A DNA stretch of 64,000 bases, taken from contig CM048849.1 in the NCBI GenBank assembly GCA_026545225.1, forward strand, positions 31,630,336-31,694,335, written 5' to 3'. The DNA comes from Cornus controversa (lineage: Eukaryota > Streptophyta > Magnoliopsida > Cornales > Cornaceae). The notes under the pieces were generated by a model. It was not told the DNA's origin, ran no database searches, and saw only the letters and a list, made by a program, of their open reading frames with translations. A program made the translations under genes and the position numbers. Below are positions 12,653 to 24,219 of this stretch, in pieces; positions within the stretch are counted from its first letter, which is position 1; the number at the start of each line of letters is the position of its first letter.

Positions 12653-15188
12653 TGTCACGCCCCAATTTCTGACACCAGGCTAAGAGCGAGGGAAATGGGG
12701 GTTAGTGGTGATTATAAGTGAACTGTCCTCTAAATCATTTATTCGTTTGAAATCCCATAACCGCGTAAGCATAATCATAATCATACATATAATGTATATA
12801 TGTATATGTATATGTATATAAGTCCTCTCATACAAGTGGGTCCCTCTCAAGGAGATATGTGTACTCAAGTTCAAATATTCAATTCCACACTCAGCTATTC
12901 ATTACGATGCATCATAATACTCATTACGATGCATTGTAATTGAGGTTATGATCCATCGCTAATGTCTCGCAACATGTTGCGAAATACACTATTTTGGAGC
13001 TCAGTTTTCTTCAATTATTGCGATCTATCAACTTGGCAAGTACGATATATCGTAGCATTACAATGCATCATAATACCTCGACTGTGGTGGCCTATTTTGA
13101 TCAAAGTTGCATCTATGGCATCCAATTTCCATTTATTTACATACATACAATAAAAATACATTAATATACTCCAAGCATGTGTATTAACATGAAAATCATG
13201 ATTGGAACTTAATTACATCATTGAAAATGGATAAAATCTTAAATAAACATAAGGTATCTAAGTTTTTGAATTGACAATCATTACAACAAAAGTATCTAAG
13301 GTATATGTCCAAGTCTTATATTCGAATTACAATGTCAATAATTGCCTAAGACATGGCAAACAAAAATATAAGATAGAAATCTTGATCAAGAATTCAAACA
13401 CTCCAATTCCAAGTACCTCAAGCCCCATCAATCACCGATGTCTTGCCTTATCTGTAAAAATGTTTAAGGAAAGGGATGAGTGTCAACATACCAAATAGAG
13501 ATACATGAAATGCAAGCATGACATACTTTCAATACTCGTGAGATGTTATCATGGCATACAATAATGCACATGCTCGTGGAATCTCAATTCAATACTTGAA
13601 TGAACATATGCTCAACAATGCTCAATTAATAGAAGGTCACACAAGAATCAACATGAATATCACAATTTAATAACAAGACTTAAAAAGCAAGTCACGTAAA
13701 TTTCAAAATCACACAAAGTAGGAGTATTCGTTGAACCACCGGCTAATCTCTAATTGAGCCAATTATACAAGACATCTAACTTTACGGGCTACTAACCAGA
13801 CGGTTTAGAAGGAATCACCTTAGCCAAGTTCCGGGCTTTGCACCCTAGGGCTCTGGGCTCTTATTACTTTTCGACCTCCTCCCAAAATAACAACCAATCA
13901 CATAAGGTTTAAGTATGACAACACATACAATTCCAAGTGCATCATAAGCCACTTAACTTACATGCTAAAACATATTCATTCCATGTATATAACAATACAA
14001 CAGTTTCACAATTCCAAGTGCATCATAAGCTACTTGATTCCATGCTAAAACATGTATTTTCATGCATATCACAATGCAATATCAATTCTTTCACAAGGTA
14101 TTCATAACGCAATTTTTATAAAATACATGATTCTCATGCATTTTATCAAACACGCAAAACGCAACATGTATAACCTGGTCTCCATAACTATAAATCATAC
14201 TAATAGGAAACATTTATCCACAATTTCTAGCACATAAAACATGAATACACAATTCGCATCACAGTTCACTTTGATACATGTTCTAACACACTTACATTCA
14301 ACATTATCATCAAAACATATACATATAGCATCAATGTATATAACTATCACCATAATTAGCATGTGGAGACTCAATTAACAAGATTAAGCATAAATAAAGA
14401 TGCAAGACTCACTTTCTAGCATTCCTAAACATGCTAATCAATTTAAAATCACATCAATTCCTACGGAATCGATGATAAGGTGGAGAGAACACTCTTACCT
14501 CAATTCCAAGCCAAATTCAAAAAAATCATCAAATCACCAAAAACTCGAATTGCTCCGAATTCAATTTTCGAACCGTAGACGTGTAGTAGATCATAGAGAG
14601 GAGAACAACTTTCTATTCTTGAGGTACCCCCAATTCCAAATACTAGTTTGGCCCAAATCTTCAACCTTCACCAAATTGAGCTTTAAATCGATCAATTCGA
14701 AGAGAATGATGAGGAGAACTCTTTTCTTTTGGACCAATCTTCAATTCTCACTCTAATCCATTTTAATCTTAGAGAGAAGTTGGAATGAAGTTATAGTGAG
14801 AGAGAGATGAGAAAAATAAGATTTTTGTGTGAATTTATTGACTTAATTCTCTTTATAATTTCTTTCTTTACAACTAAGTCCCTCGCTTTCTTTTAATTAG
14901 CTCCTTGTTACTACTAACTCTCTGCTAATCACATACTAATATTATTTTTTCCCAACTTATCTTTTAAACCCAAAAATTATTCACGTACGCCCTTATGTAC
15001 AATCCCGAGACTTATGAAAGTCTCTCGGGTCATCCAACTCGTCCCGAGTCCCACACCCGAATGCAAAAATTCCCAAAAAAGTCCCATTGTACAAAAAAAC
15101 TGATTTTTAAATCAATATATCATATTTGATCATAATTAAAAGATAATTAACTGTAATTAAAATCAAAAGAAATTTCTAAGGCTTTACA
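12653..15188 (-). mobile_element. Solo LTR, Ty3-type family, unit 1
   Basis: The 2536-bp stretch begins TGTCACGCCCC and ends GGCTTTACA on the plus strand. It is flanked on both sides by the same 5 bp, CGTTA (12648-12652 and 15189-15193). Its right 1.4 kb closely matches the right part of the LTRs at 26750-29842 and 54068-57160, and those copies are followed by the same CGTTA. The left part is related but more diverged and shorter. No primer-binding site or coding sequence is attached. This fits a solo LTR left by LTR-LTR recombination. Assignment to a Ty3/gypsy family rests on the terminal sequences and is an inference. Confidence 0.65.
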
Positions 15189-15445
15189 CGTTATACCACC
15201 CACATCATAAATCTGGAAAGAAGAGGAGGCAACATGTATTGCCGTTACTTATTGGAAAAAAAATAAAAATAACATGTCTTGTCATCTTAGTCATTATTAT
15301 TTATTTATTATTTTCAGTCAGTCAGTTTTTAACCAATTAAACGAGAAAGGAAAATTAGAAAACCTTACTCAAAAAAAAAATTACCTTATCATATAGGAAA
15401 TCAACTTCCTTTAGAAGAATTTAGTAAACTAGGACGTATATATAA

Positions 15446-15659
15446 TGAATAATGACAGGAATATCGAAGCTTTATACCCGAAATTATCACCGAACCTGAC
15501 GTGGTCATGCCATGTTAGATTCTTTAAACAAGCGTGAGAGAATAAAATATCCTCTCTCCCTGTCACGTGATAAAATGAAAGAAAAAAAATACTTAGAAGA
15601 TCGTGGAAAGAAGGTGTGAAGATGCTTGATGTACACATTCGCGCGCGCGCGCGCGCGCG

Positions 15660-15691
<32 letters not shown>

Positions 15692-16550
15692 CATATATAT
15701 ATATAATCACTACAACATCAATCTTGTTCCAATATTTGTGATTTGTGATGGTAATGAAATAGACATATTGAGTGAATCAATATACAACAAATATGGAAAA
15801 TTTGTATTAGACCCAGAAAATTAGCACAACAAGATGAAATCATTCAATCTCAAGCTTGACTCATTATCATTCAATCTCAAGCTCGACTCATTACAGACCA
15901 AACAGATCCATCACAATGTTGGCACTTGGCATCAAAACAATATATATACACAAACATATATAAACGAATGAACATGTGTACAACAAATATGAAAAAAGAA
16001 TTGACGAAGGAATATTGATGAATTTATGGGGAAAAAAAGATTTACAGTTTTTTAAATTTGCATATTTTAGACATTCGACATCAATCTTGTTGCCATCTAG
16101 AAATATAAACATGTTGTGAAACTCCCTAGTGGGAGCGAGGGCATACACCTCTGTATGGAACCTCCCCAAACCACGGCGGTGATTTTGGAGCAGAATTTTT
16201 TTTTTCTCGCTCTGGCAGGGAAAATTAGTCATATTTTTCATATTTTGCTCTGGGAGGGAAAATTATTCTTGGCTTTGGTACCGTGAAACTCCCTGTAGGT
16301 GGCATACTATGCCCTTCACCTTCTCTACTATTTGAAAGATACTCAACCACATGCGGCTATGTTGATATTGAAGCAATTTTTATTTTATTTTCTTTTTTCA
16401 TTTTTAGCACTTGTGAGAGACGTTTGGGAATTTAAAAATCCTCGTGTTCAAGCCTCGTCATGTTCGGTAGCTCGTTTGGAGATTACTTTTGGTTTCCTAT
16501 CACTACTCATATATAATATACTTGAAACTACAAAGTCAGTTATACTCATA
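15446..16550. other. Unit-1-specific 1.1-kb segment
   Basis: Units 2 and 3 read straight from the GGACGTATAT motif into the GAAACTACGAAGTC motif (30090-30130 and 57410-57455). In unit 1 about 1.1 kb lies between the two. It holds a GC/AC/AT dinucleotide run and two pairs of short duplicated phrases (GTGAAACTCCCT and GCTCTGGCAGGGAAAATT-like). No terminal repeats or known protein were recognised. It could be an insertion in unit 1 or a deletion shared by units 2 and 3. Confidence 0.5.
15640..15704. repeat. Compound (GC)n(AC)n(AT)n microsatellite
   Basis: Alternating purine-pyrimidine sequence for about 60 bp: GC repeats, then AC repeats, then AT repeats. Confidence 0.95.
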
Positions 16551-16582
16551 TATAATATACTGGAAACTACGAAGTCAGTTAT
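16504..16582. repeat. 39-bp direct tandem duplication
   Basis: Two adjacent copies of ACTCATATATAATATACT followed by GAAACTACAAAGTCAGTTAT-like sequence, differing at a few bases. Units 2 and 3 have one copy. Confidence 0.8.
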
Positions 16583-19236
16583 TTACGCATCCCTATTTCT
16601 TCTCCTCTCCTTCTCGTGTTGGAAACCTGCCCTAATGCAATCGTCCTCCTGACTCTAGATATATGTAAACTGCAACTATATATGTTATGTGTGTGTGCAT
16701 GTATTTCGCTAGAAAATCCTAACAAATTAAAGAAAAGAAGTGTTGATAACTCCTTCTTTCAAAGAAGGCCGAGGAAAAACTCTCTTGAGTGGCTCAAAAA
16801 AATCTTGTTATTGTAGAACTCTTCAATATTGCAGGCAAAGACATATCAAATTCATTGTATTTCAAGTTTGTTATACTATTTTTGTTACTTTGTTGAGTTT
16901 TTATAGCATTTTAACACAAATGTTTCTTTTTGATAGTTTCATTTTTAGCTCAATCCATAACAAACCAAAACTCGGTTCTAGTAAAAATCCTTAAATTGAC
17001 ACGCATCTACATTATCTGAAGGGGAAGGGCAAATATTTACATATATCTAAATATACTACATACATACATCTATCTTTTCTACATAAATTCTGCTTTTTTC
17101 CCTCTGAAGAAAGAAATGTGCTGACCATATTAATTGCAAATTTTTTTAAAAAAAATTCCTAGAAATTAGATCATTGGTTCGACTGGAATAGACATAATCA
17201 AATAATATGACAAATTATTATAGTTTGTGTCTCATTGTATTGCTTATCAATTAGATTGACTATATGGGTGTGGAGGAAATTCAAAAACACTAGCTGCTTC
17301 GTGAATTCTGGAATAGAAATCTTTTACATGTGTGATTATAATTCTGTGTATGTGTGTATTTAGTATATTCCATTTTTCATTTGGTCCACAAATATGAACT
17401 AATGGTAACTTAAGCATTGGACATCTTTTTATGTTAGTTAATTCCTATAATGTTTCTACCCAAGGATAAATCACCCTATAATTTTTATAAAAAGATAATA
17501 ATATATCCTAAGACACTATTATCTTATTCGAATGCCTCGACCATTGTTGCAAAAGAGGTTAGCAAATAATGAGTAAAAAAAAAAAGATAGAGAAGAAAAA
17601 TAAAATATAAAGAAAAAAGTAGTATATAAGTAAGTATATGACTTTTTGTTAAATAAAAAAACTATAAAAAAAGACAAATAGAGAGGGGGAAGAATAAGAA
17701 GGAAATAATAAAAAAATATATATTTTAATAGTATGTAAATATTATATGTTATAACACTACATAATATATTTATAATAAATTATATATTATATTATTTCAG
17801 ATCGAATTATTATCGGATCGGATAGACCATAATCCATATCCGATTTATTTAACTAACGAATTATCGAATGACTGTTGATTCATATCCTAAATATTGGGTC
17901 GGATTCGGATCAAAATTTGATCCATTAACAGGTCTAGTGGGAAGAGGACAGAGAGAGATTATCTGTAATATAACTTTTGTGGGGTTGTAAAAAAAAAAAA
18001 TCTTTTGTGGGGGAGGGTATGTTTATAATTTTTTTTTTCTTAAGTGAATAAAACATGTATTAAAAAGCAGAGCATATACTGTATACAAAGGGGCATACAA
18101 ATCACGTTGGGCTAAAAAGATGGACTAGCTTAAAATCCAACAAACAAATCAGCACAAGAAAGAGAAGGCCAAGACATTGTAAAAATAAGAAGAAAGCCCA
18201 GTTGGTGTATGAGGATCAAAAATTTGTGAGATTTAGCACAAAACACAGACATTGGGTTGCAATTGCGTGATGTAATTTAGGCTAGGTTTATCTTTTTGTG
18301 AGGAGCTTTTCTTGGATGGCTAATAATGAATAATTTCAAAACTAATATTAAAATTTTGTCTACCTTCAAATATATAAATGTTAAGGAAAGAAAATTTCAA
18401 AACACTTGGTTGCTTTGTCTCCTTTGAATTAGAAGTTTTCTGTAAAGCTTTTATTGAATTGCAAAAATCATTGAATACTTTAACTGACAAGGAATGATTA
18501 AAGATAATTTTAAATTTCAGTGATGAAGCTGTAACTAAATCAGTAACAAAATGAAACAATAAGTAAATCAGAGAATTCTAGTAATTATTAACAAATCCAA
18601 TTTAATTTTGTAATTTATGAAACACAAAGGACCTTAGTTAAAAAATTAAAATTCTTTTAAGAAACCCAATTTTCAAAAAATTTGTTTAAGTGACAATTTA
18701 TTAAAAAAGAAAGTTAAAAAAGTCTTACTGAAAACTATTTTCTAGTTTTCAAAAATTTTAATTGTTTTTCTAAGCAAACAGATCTTTAATTATTATTGTC
18801 CAGCCCAAGTGTCTGTATAGTAAGTGGGTTAGGACAAAAAAAAAACTGAATACTAAATCATATGAATGGGTATAAAAATTAGGAGAAAAATAAAAGGGAA
18901 AGAAAAACTAAGAAAGCAACAAACATTCAATACATTTGAATTGGGTGTTTGGGACACAATTTTCTTCTATCAGTCTTTTGGGACACAATTTCCATGTTTC
19001 CATTCATGAACTTCAAATATTAATTAGCTGTGAAAAATCTTAGTAAACAAAGAGATAATATTATGTTATCCATAGCGAGGCTTACCAATATCACTATAAT
19101 TTTGTGAGTGAGCAGTGATTGTTCCGCAAAAAAATTAAAAGAGACCTATCATAAAACAGGACACTACTTCACAGAGACAAACCAGATAAAATAAAATAAA
19201 AAAAAGAAAAAAGCAAAAGGAAGATATAGCAAACAA
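16583..19236. other. Intergenic sequence 3' of R1, shared between units
   Basis: From about 17550 to 19230 the sequence aligns by eye with 30500-31509 plus 45974-46787, and with 57820-59612. It includes the empty site of the Tat element (GAATG at 18492-18496). A short minus-strand open frame at 18320-18559 is repeated in the other units but has no recognised domain. The stretch 16780-17540 is specific to unit 1. Confidence 0.6.
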
Positions 19237-22017
19237 TTACCGTAATAGTGGAGTTGGAGTGTATTTGAAAAGAGGAAAGAAAGTAGAGCGAGTTTCTTCA
19301 TTCTCCCATTCTAACTGGTCATGCCACCAACTGTCACATTCAATTGATCGTAGAGTGTGTTTGCCGCTATTGGAGTCAAAAGGAAGTTTGTTAAGCTTTG
19401 GACAGTCCACAACAACAATTTTGATCAGAGAGGGGAAGGACAATGGATGACTGTAGATGCTCTTTAACTCTGGTAGGTAAACTAGAGTCAACGTTTGTAG
19501 CCTTGCAAATACACTCAAACTTCCTTCCCTACCAATATCATTGCTACTATTGCAATCCGCATCTTTTATTACTTCTTTCATTGCATCACACTTCCAAATA
19601 TCTAACTTTCTAAGGTTTGGCACGCTAATTAGCCATGTTAGATCCTCCAAAACCTTGCATTTGTAAATCAAGACTTCCTGAAGGTTATGAAAGCTTCTGC
19701 TTCCATCTGTTATACTCTCAATCATATTCCACGGATTGTTGTACTTGTGAGGTACTGCAGCTCTCTCTCTTTCATCCCACCTCATCCCATCATCAATTGA
19801 CAACTCCTCTAAATCATCACAATCACAAATTTCAAGAATTTCTAGTCTCTTAATGTTCTTCTGTAGAGAAGACAGTTGTAGTTGACTTGTGCCTACGCAT
19901 TGTTCGATGGTTAGACCAAATATGCAACTTTGTAACTTTTGCCTACTTAATAATTTTTTTAGTGCGAGCTCACTTTTCACCGTCAATCTTAAATGTTGTA
20001 GGTGATTCAAGCATTCCAATTCATCCAATAACAATTCATTACCACCAAACAATATGCTACCTTCATCAATAACTTGCTTAGATGAAACAAGACCAGTACC
20101 AAGCATCTCCAACCTTTGTAGAATCAAAAGACTTGATATGACTCGCGGCGGGATTATAAGTTTTTCCATCTGATTCATATATAAATACTTCAACTTTATC
20201 AGTGACTTAAACTCAATTGGCAACTCATTTATCAGTGTCCCTGAGAGATCAAGATGTTGCAAAGAAAGCAACTCGGAAAAGCTCGCTGGTAAAAAAGTTA
20301 AATCACAATACGACAGGTCTAAAACTTTCAGAGAACGCATAAACTGGAAGAAGCTATCAGAAATGGTACTCAATCCATAATTACCCTGAAGATTTAAAGT
20401 CAAGAGATTGTCACATATAGGACTTCCGCTTAATTTTTCAATGGGATCACGCATCAAAAATACTCGTTCAGCCTTCTCCCACTTCGAAATAGGAGGATTT
20501 CCCCTTGCTACCAAATATTTCTCTTTCTTCCTCCCACTGTCTGAAACTATCCACAATGCCATGTCCCGAATCACGTCATGCATATTCACAATAGAATCGG
20601 ATTCTCTGCCCTCCAACAATAGACATGCAAGCTTCAACCTACCAATAATTTCATATGCCAGCTTACAAGCCTCGTCGATATTGTTATCACATTCATCATC
20701 CAGAAACCCCTCCCCGATCCAGTATTTTATGAGATCAGGAACTTCAATATCCCAATCTTCTGGATACAGAGCACAATATAGGAAGCAAATCTTAATTGTT
20801 TCATCAGGTAAGCTATCATAACTGAACTTTAAACGATGAAGCAACTCATCTTCCATACCAGGAATTTTGAATGTAGATTTCTTCAACTCGTTTATTGCAA
20901 AATTCCATTCTCGAGGAGATCTCTTGCTAGCCATGGCTCGTCCAATGGTAATCAACGCCAGTGGCAAACCGGCGCATTCTTTGCAAACATCTGGTGCGAG
21001 CTTCTCTATTTCAGGGTCAGAATTGAGGATCTCTTCTCCCACCTTCTCTTTAAACAAATCCCACGCTTGCTGCCATGCCAAGCATTCCACTTTAATCTTC
21101 TTCTTAGCTTCCATAAGACCGCACACTTCCTCAGATCGGGTGGTGAATACTACCTTGGCGGCCTTATTTTGATTGTCACCTAGAACTCCCACTTCAAGAA
21201 GATCAATTCGTTTCCATATGTCATCCAAAAGTAGCACAAATCTCTTCATTTTCAATTCCCTAAAGATGTCTTGTTTCTTATCATCTTGGCTTTTATTACT
21301 CCTCCATGTGTCTGGAAATCTTAGCTTCATCCCAATTTTATCTTGAACGCTCTCCACAGTACTTTCATCTTTGGACACCACAACCCATATCACCTCATCG
21401 AATTTGCCACGCCACTGATCATCAGTTGCAAGCTTATTGTTGAGATTCTTCAAGAGGGTTGTCTTTCCAACGCCCCCCATTCCATATATCCCGATGATTC
21501 CCACTCCATGACCATCATCATCTGTAAGGAGTCTCAAGAGCTTATGAAAATTTGAATCCAACCCCACAGTCCTGTCAAGTGGAATTTCCTGGGCATGTGC
21601 CGGGGCCAATGGTACAACCACAGGGATGATATTACCTTCACTCTTCATTTCAGACACAGCTTGTAATTTCTGACATATTTTCTTGCCAAGTTTATGGCTA
21701 GACAGGCAATTTCTGGGACAAATTCTGAGACACTTTTTCTGAATCTGTTCAGCACCATGTTGGAGAAGCACTTCCACTTCCCTCTCCAATTCTTCTACTC
21801 TTCCAAGCCAGTCAACAATTTGTTCAGTGCGTTTCATTAGTGGGCCCTCATCAGCTTGAATTCTTCTGTTCACATCGTTTCTTTGGGCTCTCAATGTTCC
21901 CATTTCATTTCTCAAAGAGGTGAGAATATCTTCGAGATGGCGAATATAGTTGGTAGTGTTTCTGATGCAACCACATAACCGGCATGTAACATCCAAGATT
22001 GGGCTAACAAAGTCCAT
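19237..22017 (-). CDS. CC-NB-ARC-LRR resistance protein R1 (RPS5-like)
   Basis: A 926-residue intracellular immune receptor in one exon. The N-terminus (1-150) is a predicted helical CC region. The NB-ARC holds a P-loop GMGGVGKTT (179-187), kinase-2 RFVLLLDDIW (259-268), FTTRS (291-295), GLPLAL (350-355), CFLYCALYPED (411-421) and MHD (479-481). Leucine-rich repeats fill about 520-905. All nucleotide-binding motifs look intact. The start is the first ATG in GCCATGG context, shared with R2. Proteins of this family bind ADP/ATP and trigger defence when a pathogen effector is sensed. The ligand here is unknown. A W-box core (TTGAC, 22257-22261) lies 240 bp upstream. The C-terminal tail (KYTPTPLLR) differs from R2 and R3 because about 70 bp present around their stop codons is missing here, so this frame runs into former 3' sequence. 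Confidence 0.93.
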   Translation of the reverse strand: MDFVSPILDVTCRLCGCIRNTTNYIRHLEDILTSLRNEMGTLRAQRNDVNRRIQADEGPLMKRTEQIVDWLGRVEELEREVEVLLQHGAEQIQKKCLRICPRNCLSSHKLGKKICQKLQAVSEMKSEGNIIPVVVPLAPAHAQEIPLDRTVGLDSNFHKLLRLLTDDDGHGVGIIGIYGMGGVGKTTLLKNLNNKLATDDQWRGKFDEVIWVVVSKDESTVESVQDKIGMKLRFPDTWRSNKSQDDKKQDIFRELKMKRFVLLLDDIWKRIDLLEVGVLGDNQNKAAKVVFTTRSEEVCGLMEAKKKIKVECLAWQQAWDLFKEKVGEEILNSDPEIEKLAPDVCKECAGLPLALITIGRAMASKRSPREWNFAINELKKSTFKIPGMEDELLHRLKFSYDSLPDETIKICFLYCALYPEDWDIEVPDLIKYWIGEGFLDDECDNNIDEACKLAYEIIGRLKLACLLLEGRESDSIVNMHDVIRDMALWIVSDSGRKKEKYLVARGNPPISKWEKAERVFLMRDPIEKLSGSPICDNLLTLNLQGNYGLSTISDSFFQFMRSLKVLDLSYCDLTFLPASFSELLSLQHLDLSGTLINELPIEFKSLIKLKYLYMNQMEKLIIPPRVISSLLILQRLEMLGTGLVSSKQVIDEGSILFGGNELLLDELECLNHLQHLRLTVKSELALKKLLSRQKLQSCIFGLTIEQCVGTSQLQLSSLQKNIKRLEILEICDCDDLEELSIDDGMRWDERERAAVPHKYNNPWNMIESITDGSRSFHNLQEVLIYKCKVLEDLTWLISVPNLRKLDIWKCDAMKEVIKDADCNSSNDIGREGSLSVFARLQTLTLVYLPELKSIYSHPLSFPSLIKIVVVDCPKLNKLPFDSNSGKHTLRSIECDSWWHDQLEWENEETRSTFFPLFKYTPTPLLR

Positions 22018-22844
22018 GGCTAGCTCTCAACAGCCTAATTAATGAAGCACGTACAATTACAAGACTTCAAGGAAATGGGAGAAAAAGACTGAAAAGAAAA
22101 GAAAAGATCAATCTAGCTAAAGAATCAAATATAATTTACATGCATATGAGCTGCTTGTTATTAATTTTAATATTGGTCATGTACAAAAAGTGTGAAAACT
22201 ATATGGGCTATGAATATAAGGTAGTCCTTGAACGCAAGTTCCTAGTGATAAACTCGTTGACTAACTTTGAAATTATGTCTTCAGATTATTTCTGTAGAAT
22301 TTCTTATTTTATTTTTTAAAATAAAATAAAATAATAATTTGTTTACTATGAAAGTAGTTTAGTTTGTCCTTTTGTTTTACCTGTGCAAGAGTATTTAATT
22401 TAACCCTATCAAATCTCAATTTCTAATAGTCTAGACTACTAATTCAAGGCTTGAATGGACGGAAAGAGATTTTTAGACAGAATTAGCAGGATTATTTGAT
22501 CGAAGAGAGTTTTAGACAGAATTATGCTAACAAATGATGAATAACAGGAAGATTTGCAAAGATCTATAAATTTTTAGAGTTAATAAAGAAAAAATTTCAG
22601 AAATCAAGTGTCTTACCGGAAATAAATCTGTGTAGGTTTTTTTTTTTGGTAAATAATCTGTGTGGCTTTTGCCTAGAAGAATCAAAGTATTGCTTTCGCC
22701 AGAGAGGAATGGGTCGACTGTAACTATAGAGATCGAGAGAGATATCAAAGTATTGCTTTCACCGGAGAGAAATGGGTCGACTGTAACTATAGAGACAGAG
22801 AGAACCATTTATTGCTTTCATCGAGAGGAATGGTTGAGTGTATT

Positions 22845-22886
<42 letters not shown>

Positions 22887-23015
22887 TTCAGTGGTATTTA
22901 GGTAAATGAGCCGTTATTCTAAAGAATGTTGCTTTGAGAGGGAATGGATCGACTATAACTTCAGAGATAGAGATAGAATCATTTATTGCTTTCATCGAGA
23001 GGAATGGTGGAGTGT

Positions 23016-23046
<31 letters not shown>

Positions 23047-23414
23047 TTCCTTTTCAGTGGTATTTAGGAAAATGAGCCGTTATATGCCTGTATTAAATTG
23101 GCTACTCAATTAACTTCCAAAAAATGTAAAAAGACTAATTTTTTAAACCCCAAGATTAATGTTTTAATTATTTTTAAATGTTAGATTGAATTTTTTGTCT
23201 TTATTATACTAAAGTTTTATATTATATAAATATATGGAGAGAGAGAAAATGTTGGGGTCGAGTGAGCTGGGAAAACGAATTAAAGACCCGATTTAGAAAT
23301 GAGTATTGAAGACCCAATTTAGGAGGAAGATAAAACTGGCAGGGCCTAAGGAAAGTGACAATACATGCATGTTCTCTTCACAAAGTACTAATATATATTT
23401 ATAATTTTTCAATA
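22018..23414 (-). promoter_or_regulatory. R1 upstream region with GA-rich repeated module
   Basis: About 1.4 kb upstream of R1 contains five variants of a roughly 50-60 bp module (22688-23046): ATTGCTTTC, then GAGAGGAATGG, then GTCGACTGTAACTATAGAGA, then a GA-dinucleotide run of up to about 35 bp. The same block precedes R2 almost base for base. GA runs of this kind are known binding sites of plant BPC/GAGA factors. A W-box core sits at 22257-22261. No convincing TATA box was fixed. Regulatory use is inferred. Confidence 0.45.
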
Positions 23415-24219
23415 TCTATCCTACTATTAAAAGTAGAGAGGAATTTTTTTAGTTTGAGTACACTATTTTTTTATTTTTAAATTAAAAAAAATAAAATTAC
23501 CCAACCAAAACTCTTTTTCTAACTTTATAACCCACAAATCCTAAACACCTAAAATCACTTTTTCACACGGCTACCACTCTATTATTTTTTTATTTCTAAA
23601 TTTAAAAATAGAATTATTCAAGCAAAACCCTTTTTCTAAGCAAAAACTTTTCTTTTTATTTCTAAATTTATAACCCGCAAAATCCTAAACACATAAAATC
23701 ACTATTCCTTTCGGTTACGACTCTCCATTATTTTTTTATTTTTAAATTAAAAAAATAGAATTACTCAAGCAAAATCATTTCCCAAGCAAAATCCTTTCTT
23801 TTTATTTCTAAATTTATAACCCGCAAAATCCTAAACACTTAAAATCACTCTTCCTCTCGGCTACAGCTCTCTATTATTTTTCATTTTTAAATTAAAAACG
23901 GCTCTCATCTTCCTCTCGACTCTCATCAACACGACTCTCAGCTTCCTCTCGGATCTCATCAACACGACTCTCAGCTTCCTCTCAGATCTCATCAACAACC
24001 ATTCGATTCAGTTTCGTCTCAGCTTACATGTGAGTTCTTTTCTTTTTATCTTCTTAATGGTCGTCTCATGAGTATGCACTAATTTTTAAAGTAGTTAAAT
24101 TTATGTTACAGCTCTTTGCCCTTTGTTTTTGGAAGACAATGAAGCTATATATAATATGCATCCAAGTTCTTATTCTTCTTCGTGCTTCTTTTTTTCTTAT
24201 CAAAGTAGTTAAATTTGTG
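23415..24219 (+). mobile_element. Helitron-like 5' end with promoter-like module (copy 2)
   Basis: The sequence after A at 23414 starts TCTATCCTACTATTAAAAGT, resembling Helitron 5' ends, which begin with TC and sit between A and T. It contains three roughly 125-bp repeats with ATAACCCGCAAAATCCTAAA-like phrases. The CT-rich leader module, also found at 1240-1400, ends with a GTGAGT donor near 24030. A Helitron 3' end (hairpin followed by CTRRT) was not located, so the right boundary is arbitrary and the class uncertain. Confidence 0.3.

Noticed and set aside
20408-21555. Plus-strand open frames opposite R1 (and the equivalents opposite R2 and R3)
   Set aside because: They repeat in all three paralogues only because the sense gene is conserved, and show no protein family features.
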